From assembly GCF_900699765.1 (NCBI RefSeq), contig NZ_CAADHO010000006.1, forward strand, positions 1 through 64,000: 64,000 bases of DNA, given 5' to 3'. The position numbers were made by a program, and so were the translations under genes. Source of the stretch: Desulfoluna butyratoxydans. Lineage in GTDB: Bacteria; Desulfobacterota; Desulfobacteria; Desulfobacterales; Desulfolunaceae. Each line of letters opens with the position of its first letter. Positions within the stretch are counted from its first letter, which is position 1. The notes under the pieces were generated by a model. The model searched no databases. It saw only the letters and a program-made list of their open reading frames with translations, and was not told the origin of the DNA. Of this stretch, positions 57,554 to 64,000 are shown piece by piece.

Positions 57554-59356
57554 ATGGCTCAACTGATTGCAGACAAACGGGATATCGACTTCGTACTTCA
57601 TGAACAGCTGGACGTCGGCACAGAGTACAAGGGCGGGTCCTATGCGGAGTTCAATCGAAAAACCATCGACATGATCATCGGTGAGGCCCGGAATCTGGGG
57701 ATCAAGGAGATGCTCCCCCTGCAGAAGGTGGGGGATGACGGATGTACTTTTGACGCGGGCACCGTCACCGTGCCCGAAGGGTTCAAGCACGCCTACGACC
57801 TCTACTGCGAAGGCGAATGGCTGGCCATGAGCGACGACCCGGAGTGGGGCGGTCAGGGGCTTCCCCATGCGGTCTCCATGGCGGCCAACGAGTACTTCTA
57901 CGGTGCCTGCAACGCCTTTATGCTCTACAACATGCTCTCCCACGGCGCGGCCAAGCTCATCGAGAGCTACGGCACCGAGGCCCAGAAGAAGCAGGTTCTG
58001 AAGAAGATGTTCTCCGGTGAGTGGTCCGGGACCATGCTCCTCACCGAGCCCGAGGCAGGCTCCGACGTGGGGGCCCTCACCACCGTGGCCACGAAAAACG
58101 ACGACGGCACCTACTCCATCTCCGGCAGCAAGATCTTCATCTCCGGCGGTGAACAGAACATGGTGGAAAACATCATCCACCCGGTCCTGGCCCGCATTGA
58201 AGGGGCCCCGGAAGGCACCCGCGGTATCTCCCTGTTCATGGTTCCCAAGTACCGCATCAACGAGGACGGCAGCCTGGGCGAGTTCAACGACGTGGTCTGC
58301 ACCGGCATCGAAGAGAAGATGGGCCTCCACGGCAACTGCACCTGCTCCCTGACCCTGGGCGGCAAAGGCCAGTGCATCGGCACCCTTCTGGGCGAAGAGA
58401 ACAAGGGCATGGCCGCCATGTTCCAGATGATGAACGAAGCCCGTCAGATGGTGGGGCTTCAGGGCTTTGCCAACGCCACGGCTTCCTACATCCACGCCCT
58501 GAACTACGCCCGTGAAAGGGTCCAGACCAAGGGGCTCACCGATCCGTCCGGGTCCGCCCCCGTGACCATCATCCACCACCCGGACGTCAAGCGTCAGCTC
58601 CTCATCATGAAGTCTTACGTGGACGGCATGCGAAGCCTCATCTACTTCGGCGGCCTCTGCCACGACAAGATCGCCATGAGCGAGGACCCGGACGAGCGCA
58701 GCAAGTACAGCCTCCTTCTGGAAGTGCTCACCCCGGTCATCAAGGGCTACATCACGGACAAGGCCTTTGAGGTCTGCAGCCACGGCATCCAGGTGTACGG
58801 CGGCTACGGCTACGTGGAAGAGTTCCCCGTGGCCCAGCTTTTGAGGGATTCGCGTATCTTCATGATCTACGAAGGCACCAACGGCATTCAGTCCATGGAC
58901 CTTCTGGGCCGCAAGCTCGGCATGAAAAAGGGCAAGCCCTTCATGGACTTTCTGGAGACCATCCACCACACCATCGACCAGGCCAAAGAGATTCCCGACG
59001 TGGCGCTCCTGGCCGAGAACCTCCAGGCTTTTTTCACCAAGTACACCGAAGTGACCGCCGCCATCAGCAAGGCAGCCATGTCCGACAAGGTGCTGGACGC
59101 CTATGCCTTCTCCCATCCGCTCCTGGAGGTGACCGGCGATCTCACCATGGCCTGGATGCTCCTGTGGCGCGCCACCGTGGCCGCTCCCCTTGTGGAGAAG
59201 AAGAAAAAGGATGCCGCATATTACAAGGGTCAGGTCACCACCGCCCGGTTCTTCATCAACACCATGCTGCCCGCCGCCATGGGCAAAATGGATGCGATTC
59301 AAACCTGCGATGGTGCCGTGACCGCCATGGACGACGCAGGATTCGGGGGGAAATAG
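57554..59356 (+). CDS. acyl-CoA dehydrogenase, DmdC/AcdA-C-terminal type
   Basis: 600 residues, longer than classic acyl-CoA dehydrogenases (about 380) because of a C-terminal extension, the layout of the DmdC-like group. FAD-binding LLTEPEAGSDVGAL and SGSKIFISGGEQN, the C-terminal QVYGGYGYVEEF and the base Glu440 in MIYEGTNGIQ are present. It oxidises an acyl-CoA to the enoyl-CoA; electrons go to ETF. The substrate class (aromatic, branched or 3-methylmercaptopropionyl-CoA) cannot be read from sequence. The ATG 57554 has AAAGGAA upstream. It is probably cotranscribed with the CoA-transferase. Confidence 0.94.
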   Translation: MAQLIADKRDIDFVLHEQLDVGTEYKGGSYAEFNRKTIDMIIGEARNLGIKEMLPLQKVGDDGCTFDAGTVTVPEGFKHAYDLYCEGEWLAMSDDPEWGGQGLPHAVSMAANEYFYGACNAFMLYNMLSHGAAKLIESYGTEAQKKQVLKKMFSGEWSGTMLLTEPEAGSDVGALTTVATKNDDGTYSISGSKIFISGGEQNMVENIIHPVLARIEGAPEGTRGISLFMVPKYRINEDGSLGEFNDVVCTGIEEKMGLHGNCTCSLTLGGKGQCIGTLLGEENKGMAAMFQMMNEARQMVGLQGFANATASYIHALNYARERVQTKGLTDPSGSAPVTIIHHPDVKRQLLIMKSYVDGMRSLIYFGGLCHDKIAMSEDPDERSKYSLLLEVLTPVIKGYITDKAFEVCSHGIQVYGGYGYVEEFPVAQLLRDSRIFMIYEGTNGIQSMDLLGRKLGMKKGKPFMDFLETIHHTIDQAKEIPDVALLAENLQAFFTKYTEVTAAISKAAMSDKVLDAYAFSHPLLEVTGDLTMAWMLLWRATVAAPLVEKKKKDAAYYKGQVTTARFFINTMLPAAMGKMDAIQTCDGAVTAMDDAGFGGK

Positions 59357-59409
59357 CATGACGGGCCCCGCCGCCACTTCGGGGCCTCCTTGCTGTTGAG
59401 AGAGGAAAG

Positions 59410-59446
59410 CCGGGGGGAGCCTTTTTGCAAAAAGGCTTGCCCCCGG
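59410..59446 (+). terminator. inverted repeat after the acyl-CoA dehydrogenase
   Basis: CCGGGGGGAGCCTTTT-TGC-AAAAGGCTTGCCCCCGG is a strong hairpin with a small internal mismatch. It lacks a T tract, so it may be a processed 3' end or attenuator. It lies in the gap 59357-59781, which holds no other recognised feature. Confidence 0.5.
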
Positions 59447-59781
59447 ATCCCGGATCGGAAATAGTTGTGAAGAGTTATCCATCTGCTTTGTACGGGTAAA
59501 GCGTGGTGGCCGATGCGGGATCCCGAAGGCTGTGTGTATTGATATATTTTATGATGATGTTGTTTTTTTGTAAGTAAAACTCCTGTGCAACAGGCAGTCC
59601 CGTTTGGTGTTCCGGACCGAAGGCCAAAGGGGCCTGCACCCTGGAGGCCGGGGGCGATGATTGCCCTGGCCGCCGGGGGCACATGGGAAATGGTTTTTGC
59701 GTTGGGAGATGCCCCGGGAATCGTGTGACACCATGCATGGCATTTATTTTAGGGCATAGCCCTTAACGGGATAGGCACAAG

Positions 59782-60543
59782 ATGACGGACACGACCAAGA
59801 CGGCACTGGAAGGGTTGGGCAGCAAAGAGAAGGCGACGCTGGCCATGGACATGATGCATCGCATTATCATGCATCACGTCCTGTGGTTTACGGAGGTGAG
59901 GCATCAGATGGGCACGGAAAAAGCCCACGACACCCTCTGGAAGGCTTTGGAGACAAGCCGGGGTATCCAGCTGAAACGCCTCTCCAAGACCCTGGGCTTC
60001 GGCCTTACAGACGGCATTCCCGATGCGCTCCTTAACCTGGATGACGAGGCCATGGACGCATTTCTGGAGTCCATCTCCATCAACTGGCTGGCCAACGACG
60101 GGGTGTGGTTCCAGTCCGTGGAGTTCACCCACGGGATGAACGACGCCAAGCGCTGCAACGACTCCTGCTGGGCGCACTTTTCACCCTTTGAGGCCTCGGC
60201 CGTGAAACGGTTTCTGGGGCTCTCCGAAAAGCCCGGGCTGGAAGGGCTCAAGGCGGCCTTGAAATTCCGCATGTACGCGCGGATCAACGAGCAGTCCATT
60301 GTGGAGGAAGAGGAAAACAGCTTTGTTTTTCAGATGAACAAGTGCCGGGTCCAGACCGCGCGGCAGAGAAAAGGGCTGGACGACTACCCCTGCAAATCAG
60401 CAGGGCTTGTGGAATACCCCTCTTTTGCCAGGGCCATTGACCCGCGCATCCGCACCGAGTGTGTGGGATGCCCTCCGGACGCCCACCCCGACACCTGGGT
60501 CTGCGCATGGAAATTTACCCTGGACCCGGAAGGGGGACGCTAA
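59782..60543 (+). CDS. conserved hypothetical protein (DUF6125-like), Cys-rich
   Basis: 253 residues, cytoplasmic. A His/Met-rich N-terminal helix (AMDMMHRIIMHHVLWFTEV) resembles DUF6125-like proteins of anaerobes. Cysteines cluster late: CNDSCWAH, NKCRVQ, DYPCKSA and CVGCPPDAH, with WVCAWKF at the end. The spacing suggests metal or Fe-S binding, but no standard ferredoxin motif is present. It follows the acyl-CoA dehydrogenase by about 425 bases on the same strand. The family name is from memory of the pattern and should be treated as tentative. Confidence 0.75.
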   Translation: MTDTTKTALEGLGSKEKATLAMDMMHRIIMHHVLWFTEVRHQMGTEKAHDTLWKALETSRGIQLKRLSKTLGFGLTDGIPDALLNLDDEAMDAFLESISINWLANDGVWFQSVEFTHGMNDAKRCNDSCWAHFSPFEASAVKRFLGLSEKPGLEGLKAALKFRMYARINEQSIVEEEENSFVFQMNKCRVQTARQRKGLDDYPCKSAGLVEYPSFARAIDPRIRTECVGCPPDAHPDTWVCAWKFTLDPEGGR

Positions 60544-60738
60544 GCACCACCGATTATCGGGGCCGCCTGTAACGGGTGGCCCCCACCGATGTTCTGGCTC
60601 AAATCTCTCCTTAATTCATGATGTTTCGGTTCTCTGCATCGATGTGACCCATGAATTGTACCAGCATTTCTTCCTGCCCCGAACGTCCGACCGCGTTGGG
60701 GGTTCCACCGTGCTGTGAGCCAGAGCTTTTTTTCAATG

Positions 60739-60779
60739 CACCGCCGTTGCTCGTTTTGAGGGACGGCGGTGTTTTTTTT
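60739..60779 (+). terminator. intrinsic terminator
   Basis: CACCGCCGT and ACGGCGGTG form a 9-bp stem followed by TTTTTTTT. It lies about 200 bases after the DUF6125-like gene and is oriented to end its transcript. Confidence 0.9.
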
Positions 60780-60783
60780 GTGA

Positions 60784-60939
60784 ATAGGAAATAGGAAATA
60801 GGGGATAGGTAATAGGGTAAAAGGCGAAAGGCAAAAGGCGAAGGGCGAAGGGCGAAGGGTAAAAGGCGAAGGGTAAAAAGGTGGGGGGCAAAAGGGCGAA
60901 GGGCGAAGGGCAAAAGGGGGAAGGGCAAAAGGGGGAAGG
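60784..60939 (+). repeat. purine-rich heptad tandem repeats
   Basis: About 156 bases with pyrimidines almost absent from one strand. It begins with four ATAGGA/ATAGGG units and turns into 7-base units such as AGGGCGA, AAAAGGC and AGGGCAA. The two unit types grade into each other, which implies slippage and partial homogenisation. Could form triplex or unusual structure. It lies inside the gap 60544-61057. Confidence 0.85.
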
Positions 60940-60950
60940 ACGGCGTGAAT

Positions 60951-61032
60951 GCCATAGCGCTTTGCCCTGAGGAACGAAGGGGAGAGCGCTATGGCAAGCT
61001 GCTTTCAAGGTGGCTCACCTTGCCGCCGGAGG
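60951..61032 (-). repeat. structured repeat, type B, copy 4
   Basis: On the minus strand: box CCTCCGGCGGC (61032-61022), hairpin AAGGTG-AGC-CACCTT, GAAAGCAGCTT, then GCCATAGCGCTCTCCCC paired at 15-16 of 17 positions with GGGCAAAGCGCTATGGC around the loop TTCGTTCCTCA. The loop is again identical to 44653 and 51391. It lies 26 bases past the antiporter stop. Confidence 0.87.
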
Positions 61033-61057
61033 CATGTTTATTTGCCTTTAGGAATTG

Positions 61058-62284
61058 TTAATGGTGCCGTCGGATGAGCTTTCCGATGGTGAGGCCCTGG
61101 ACCACGATGGAGAAGATCACCACCACGTAGGTCATGGTGACCAGGCCGTCGCGCACCGGGATGGTGGCGGGCAGGGAGAGGGCAAGGGCCACGGAGATAC
61201 CGCCCCTGAGGCCTCCCCAGGTGAGGATGGAGAGGGCGCCCTTGGCAAAGGGACGGAAGGGCTTGAGTAGGGCCAGGGCCCCTGTGAGGGAGGCGAATCG
61301 GGCCACAAGGACGATGCCGAAGGCCAGGACACCCAGGGCCAGGAATCGCTTGCTTACGGTGAGGATGAGGATCTCAAAGCCAATGAGCAGGAAGAGGACG
61401 GCGTTGAGGGTCTCGTCCAGGAGTTCCCAGAAGGTGTCGAGGTGCTCCCGGGTTTTGTCGCTCATGGCAAAGGCCCGCCCCCGGTTGCCGATGAGGAGGC
61501 CGGCCACGACGATGGCGATGGGGCCGGAGAGGTGAAGGGCAAGGGCCAGGGCGTAGCTGCCGGTGACCAGGGCCAGGGTGATGAGGACCTCCACTTGGTA
61601 GTTGTCCACCTTGGCGAGCATCAGGTAGGCGACCCAGCCGGTGACCAGCCCCAGGATGAGTCCGCCGGCCACCTCTGTGGCGAACAGGGCCGCCACGTGG
61701 CCGAAGGAGAGTTCTGCCTCACCTGTGGCAATCTCCAGGATGGTGAGGAAGACCACCACCCCGATGCCGTCGTTAAAGAGAGATTCCCCGGTGATCTTGA
61801 CCTCCAGGCTTTTGGGCGCTCCCGCTGATTTGAGGATACCCAGCACGGCCACCGGGTCCGTGGGAGAGATGAGGGCCCCGAAGAGGAGGCAGTGGATGAA
61901 GGCCAGCTCCAGGCCCATGAGGCCTGCCGCCCCGTAGACCAGCACAGCGGTGACAAAGGTGGAGGCCACCACCCCCACGGTGGCAAAAAGGGCGATTTCA
62001 ATCTTGTTTTCCAGCAGGTCGTCCATCTCCACATGCAGGGCCCCCGCAAACAGGAGAAAGGAGAGCATCCCCACCATGAGGGTGGTATTGAAGTCAATGC
62101 CGGAGATGAGCTTTGCCACCCCCGGGTCCAGCCCGAAGGGTGCCACGAGGATGAGCCCCAGGGACATGAGCATGGCGATCATCATGATGCCGATGGTGGA
62201 TGGGAGCTTGATGAAGCGGTTGTTGATGAAGCTGAAAAGAGCGGCCAGGGAGATCAGGATGGCAATGGCGTTGAACAGGTGCAT
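61058..62284 (-). CDS. monovalent cation:proton antiporter (CPA1 family)
   Basis: 408 residues with about 12 membrane segments. Hallmarks: [53 protein letters not shown] (the ND pair of the ion site) and [21 protein letters not shown]. These place it among bacterial NhaP/CPA1 sodium-proton exchangers, in the inner membrane. The ATG 62284 lies eight bases after AGGA, better than the in-frame ATG at 62314. Single gene, with the HD-like gene upstream on the same strand 118 bases away. Confidence 0.93.
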   Translation of the reverse strand: MHLFNAIAILISLAALFSFINNRFIKLPSTIGIMMIAMLMSLGLILVAPFGLDPGVAKLISGIDFNTTLMVGMLSFLLFAGALHVEMDDLLENKIEIALFATVGVVASTFVTAVLVYGAAGLMGLELAFIHCLLFGALISPTDPVAVLGILKSAGAPKSLEVKITGESLFNDGIGVVVFLTILEIATGEAELSFGHVAALFATEVAGGLILGLVTGWVAYLMLAKVDNYQVEVLITLALVTGSYALALALHLSGPIAIVVAGLLIGNRGRAFAMSDKTREHLDTFWELLDETLNAVLFLLIGFEILILTVSKRFLALGVLAFGIVLVARFASLTGALALLKPFRPFAKGALSILTWGGLRGGISVALALSLPATIPVRDGLVTMTYVVVIFSIVVQGLTIGKLIRRHH

Positions 62285-62346
62285 GGGTAGGGTCCTGAGC
62301 GGGATGTTGATCATGGGAATCAGCTGAGGGCCGTGCGTTCATTTTT

Positions 62347-62370
62347 GCCTCCGGCGGCTTTGCCGGAGGC
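62347..62370. repeat. short GC-rich palindrome (CCTCCGGCGGC family)
   Basis: GCCTCCGGC-GGCTTT-GCCGGAGGC, 9-bp stem, like the element at 31576. It lies between the HD-like gene stop and the antiporter start and may end the HD transcript. Confidence 0.75.
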
Positions 62371-62402
62371 ATGGTGACGACGTGGCGACAGCTTACGTTG
62401 TT

Positions 62403-62945
62403 TTATGCGGGTATTTCGTCTTTGAGGGTAATGCCCCACTCCGTTGCAAGGAGGTCGGGCCGGTGGCCGGCAAGGCTTCGCTCGCCTGCCCACTGCATGA
62501 GCTCGCTGTCCCGGGCGGCGCCGGTGCACAGGAGGCCCTGGGCGGGGCGAATGCCGGCACGGCCCAGGTCGAGGCGGTCCGAGTCCCAGCAGACCCGCAC
62601 GGCGAGGTCGCCGGTGATGAGGCCGTCGGTGTGGGCTTCGCAGGCGTGGGTGAGAAGGGCGAGCTGGTCTTCGTTCAGGGGAACGAGCCCCTCTTTGTGG
62701 AGGCGGCGGGCCAGCTCAGCGCCCCGGGCTCCGTGGCCGGGGTCAAAGCTTTCGGTTTTTCTGCAGGCATCGTGGAACACGGCAAAGTGTTCCACAACGG
62801 CGAGGTCAGCGTCGGTGAGGTCGGCCAGCAGGCGCCCGTTTTCAAGGACCCGGGCCCAGTGGGCAAGGCCGTGACGTCCTTCCAGGGGTTGGACGTACTG
62901 AGCAACGATGGCCTCGATGAGAGGTTTGGAGATCACGAGAGTCAC
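62403..62945 (-). CDS. HD-domain-like protein
   Basis: 180 residues, cytoplasmic. The pattern H29 (GRHGLAHW), H57-D58 (FAVFHDACRKTESFDPGHG), a helix with HACEAHTDG and D119 (WDSDRLDL) fits the metal-binding set of an HD phosphohydrolase fold. The substrate (nucleotide or other phosphate ester) is unknown. The start ATG 62945 is preceded by AGGTGACTCTC-like text, a usable ribosome binding site. Its stop is 118 bases upstream of the antiporter start. It could be a house-cleaning enzyme; no pathway link is evident. Confidence 0.8.
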   Translation of the reverse strand: MTLVISKPLIEAIVAQYVQPLEGRHGLAHWARVLENGRLLADLTDADLAVVEHFAVFHDACRKTESFDPGHGARGAELARRLHKEGLVPLNEDQLALLTHACEAHTDGLITGDLAVRVCWDSDRLDLGRAGIRPAQGLLCTGAARDSELMQWAGERSLAGHRPDLLATEWGITLKDEIPA

Positions 62946-63154
62946 CTGTATGCGGTTAAATTGACAGAAAGATCACTATAGGTGGGTTTGGGGGCGAAAG
63001 GCAAGGTGATTGGCGGTTTTTCCGCTTTTGGAGCAAAAAAAGGTTGCAAAAGGCCGGGGGTTGGGGCATGTTTCTGCTCGTAGAAACAAAAAGGGCGGCC
63101 GGACCGGTAAGGGCAGGACCGCGAAAGAGACGATACAGACCCAGGAGAGTAGAT

Positions 63155-64000
63155 ATGACCACCGACATCCGCAGCCTTGAAATGCCCAACGCCGAAGGTT
63201 ACTTCGGAGATTACGGCGGAAGCTTTGTGCCCCCCGAACTCCAGGCCATCCTCGACGAGATCACCGTCGCATACAACGAGATCAAGGACGACCCCGCATT
63301 TGTGGCGGAGCTGACCACCCTCATGAAGGACTTTGTGGGCCGCCCCAGCGCTCTGTTCCATTGCAAAAATCTCTCCGACAAGATCGGGGGCGCTCAGATC
63401 TACCTGAAGCGTGAAGACCTGAACCACACCGGCGCCCATAAGATCAACCACTGCCTCGGCGAGGCCCTTCTGGCCAAGCGCATGGGCAAGAAAAAACTCA
63501 TTGCCGAGACCGGTGCCGGGCAGCACGGCGTGGCCCTGGCCACGGCCGCTGTCCTCGTGGGCCTGGAGTGCGATATTTACATGGGGATTATCGACATTGA
63601 GAAAGAGAAGCCCAACGTCACCCGCATGAAGATCCTCGGCGCCAACGTGATTCCCGTGACCCGGGGGACCCAGACCCTCAAGGACGCCGTGGACGCCGCC
63701 TTTGAAGCCTATCTCGCCGATCCGGTGACCCAGCTCTACGCCATCGGCTCCGTGGTGGGGCCCCACCCCTTTCCCATGATGGTACGTGACTTCCAGAAGA
63801 TCATCGGTATTGAGGCCAGGGCCCAGTTCCAGGAAAAATACGGCACGCTGCCCAATCATATCGTGGCCTGTGTGGGGGGCGGTTCCAACGCCATGGGGCT
63901 TTTCACCGCTTTTCTCGAAGACAAGAGCGTCAAGATCCACGGGGTGGAGCCTTCGGGGAAAGGCCTTGAAGACGGCAAGCACGCAGCCACCCTCACCCTG
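63155..64000 (+). CDS. trpB: tryptophan synthase beta chain (5' part; truncated by window end)
   Basis: 282 codons are visible of about 400. TrpB joins indole and L-serine to make tryptophan, with [21 protein letters not shown] starts the conserved core. The PLP lysine is K96 in HTGAHKINH, followed by [19 protein letters not shown] and the phosphate-binding [10 protein letters not shown]. It appears to be the catalytic canonical type (TrpB1) because the COMM-like features are intact. The ATG 63155 is preceded by AGGAG. trpA, if present, should follow beyond 64000. The small hairpin GTTTCT-GCTCGT-AGAAAC near 63069 lies in the upstream region, but no tryptophan-rich leader was found. Confidence 0.96.
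   Translation, partial: MTTDIRSLEMPNAEGYFGDYGGSFVPPELQAILDEITVAYNEIKDDPAFVAELTTLMKDFVGRPSALFHCKNLSDKIGGAQIYLKREDLNHTGAHKINHCLGEALLAKRMGKKKLIAETGAGQHGVALATAAVLVGLECDIYMGIIDIEKEKPNVTRMKILGANVIPVTRGTQTLKDAVDAAFEAYLADPVTQLYAIGSVVGPHPFPMMVRDFQKIIGIEARAQFQEKYGTLPNHIVACVGGGSNAMGLFTAFLEDKSVKIHGVEPSGKGLEDGKHAATLTL

Noticed and set aside
60784..60939. CRISPR-like array
   Set aside because: The units are 7-base graded repeats without unique spacers of regular length, and no cas genes are in the window.
63060..63154. Possible trp attenuator/leader before trpB
   Set aside because: Only a small hairpin is visible and no short frame with tandem Trp codons was found.

Overview
The window is GC-rich, gene-dense and reads as chromosomal DNA of a Gram-negative anaerobe. 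I think it is probably a sulfate-reducing or related member of the Desulfobacterota (Desulfobacterales type). The support is the Gram-negative outer-membrane set (MlaA, lipoproteins, MurA), class I Fe-S fumarase, a very large FAD/Fe-S oxidoreductase, several sigma-54 activators, acyl-CoA dehydrogenase/CoA-transferase genes, PilZ proteins and one in-frame UGA gene that looks like a selenoprotein. The assignment is inferred from gene content, not proven.

Layout. 1-1.2 kb: the 3' end of a 23S rRNA gene, a normal 5S rRNA gene, then four altered 5S-like copies in tandem, each with its own terminator. 1.7-5.0 kb: a large HEAT/cyclic-nucleotide-binding/PilZ protein. 5.1-12.4 kb (minus strand): comEC, mlaA, an ABC exporter pair and fumarase. 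12.6-19.1 kb: a small PilZ protein, murA, an orphan histidine kinase, a thioredoxin-like protein and a SPOR-domain protein. 19.1-29.1 kb (minus strand): a DUF3683-type FAD/Fe-S oxidoreductase translationally coupled to prfC, an NtrC-type regulator and ettA. 29.4-35.6 kb (minus strand): a zinc-ribbon/SPFH pair, a DUF2914 protein, a candidate ArsC-like selenoprotein, a YchJ protein and a Ski2-like helicase. 35.9-39.1 kb (plus strand): a caspase-like lipoprotein and an LPP20/DUF4384-like lipoprotein. 39.5-53 kb: single genes (leuB, trmO-like, a MerR-methyltransferase fusion with a broken tandem copy, GNAT, BASS transporter, PfaD, GlxA regulator with cupin, a PatB-type C-S lyase, M20 peptidase) separated by structured repeats. 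53.3-60.5 kb (plus strand): a PAS/GAF sigma-54 activator followed by two palindromic sites and a textbook -24/-12 promoter in front of CoA-transferase and acyl-CoA dehydrogenase genes. 61-64 kb: a Na+/H+ antiporter, an HD-like protein and the start of trpB.

How the parts work together. The clearest functional unit is 53.3-60.5 kb, where an enhancer-binding protein, its probable sites and the sigma-54 promoter point to regulated acyl-CoA activation and oxidation. The caspase-like lipoprotein and LPP20/DUF4384-like lipoprotein probably form an envelope module. Many gaps hold a modular repeat family that starts with the box CCTCCGGCGGC just after stop codons. The box is followed by hairpins whose stems differ but stay paired. 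No CRISPR array, transposase, prophage or tRNA gene was seen.
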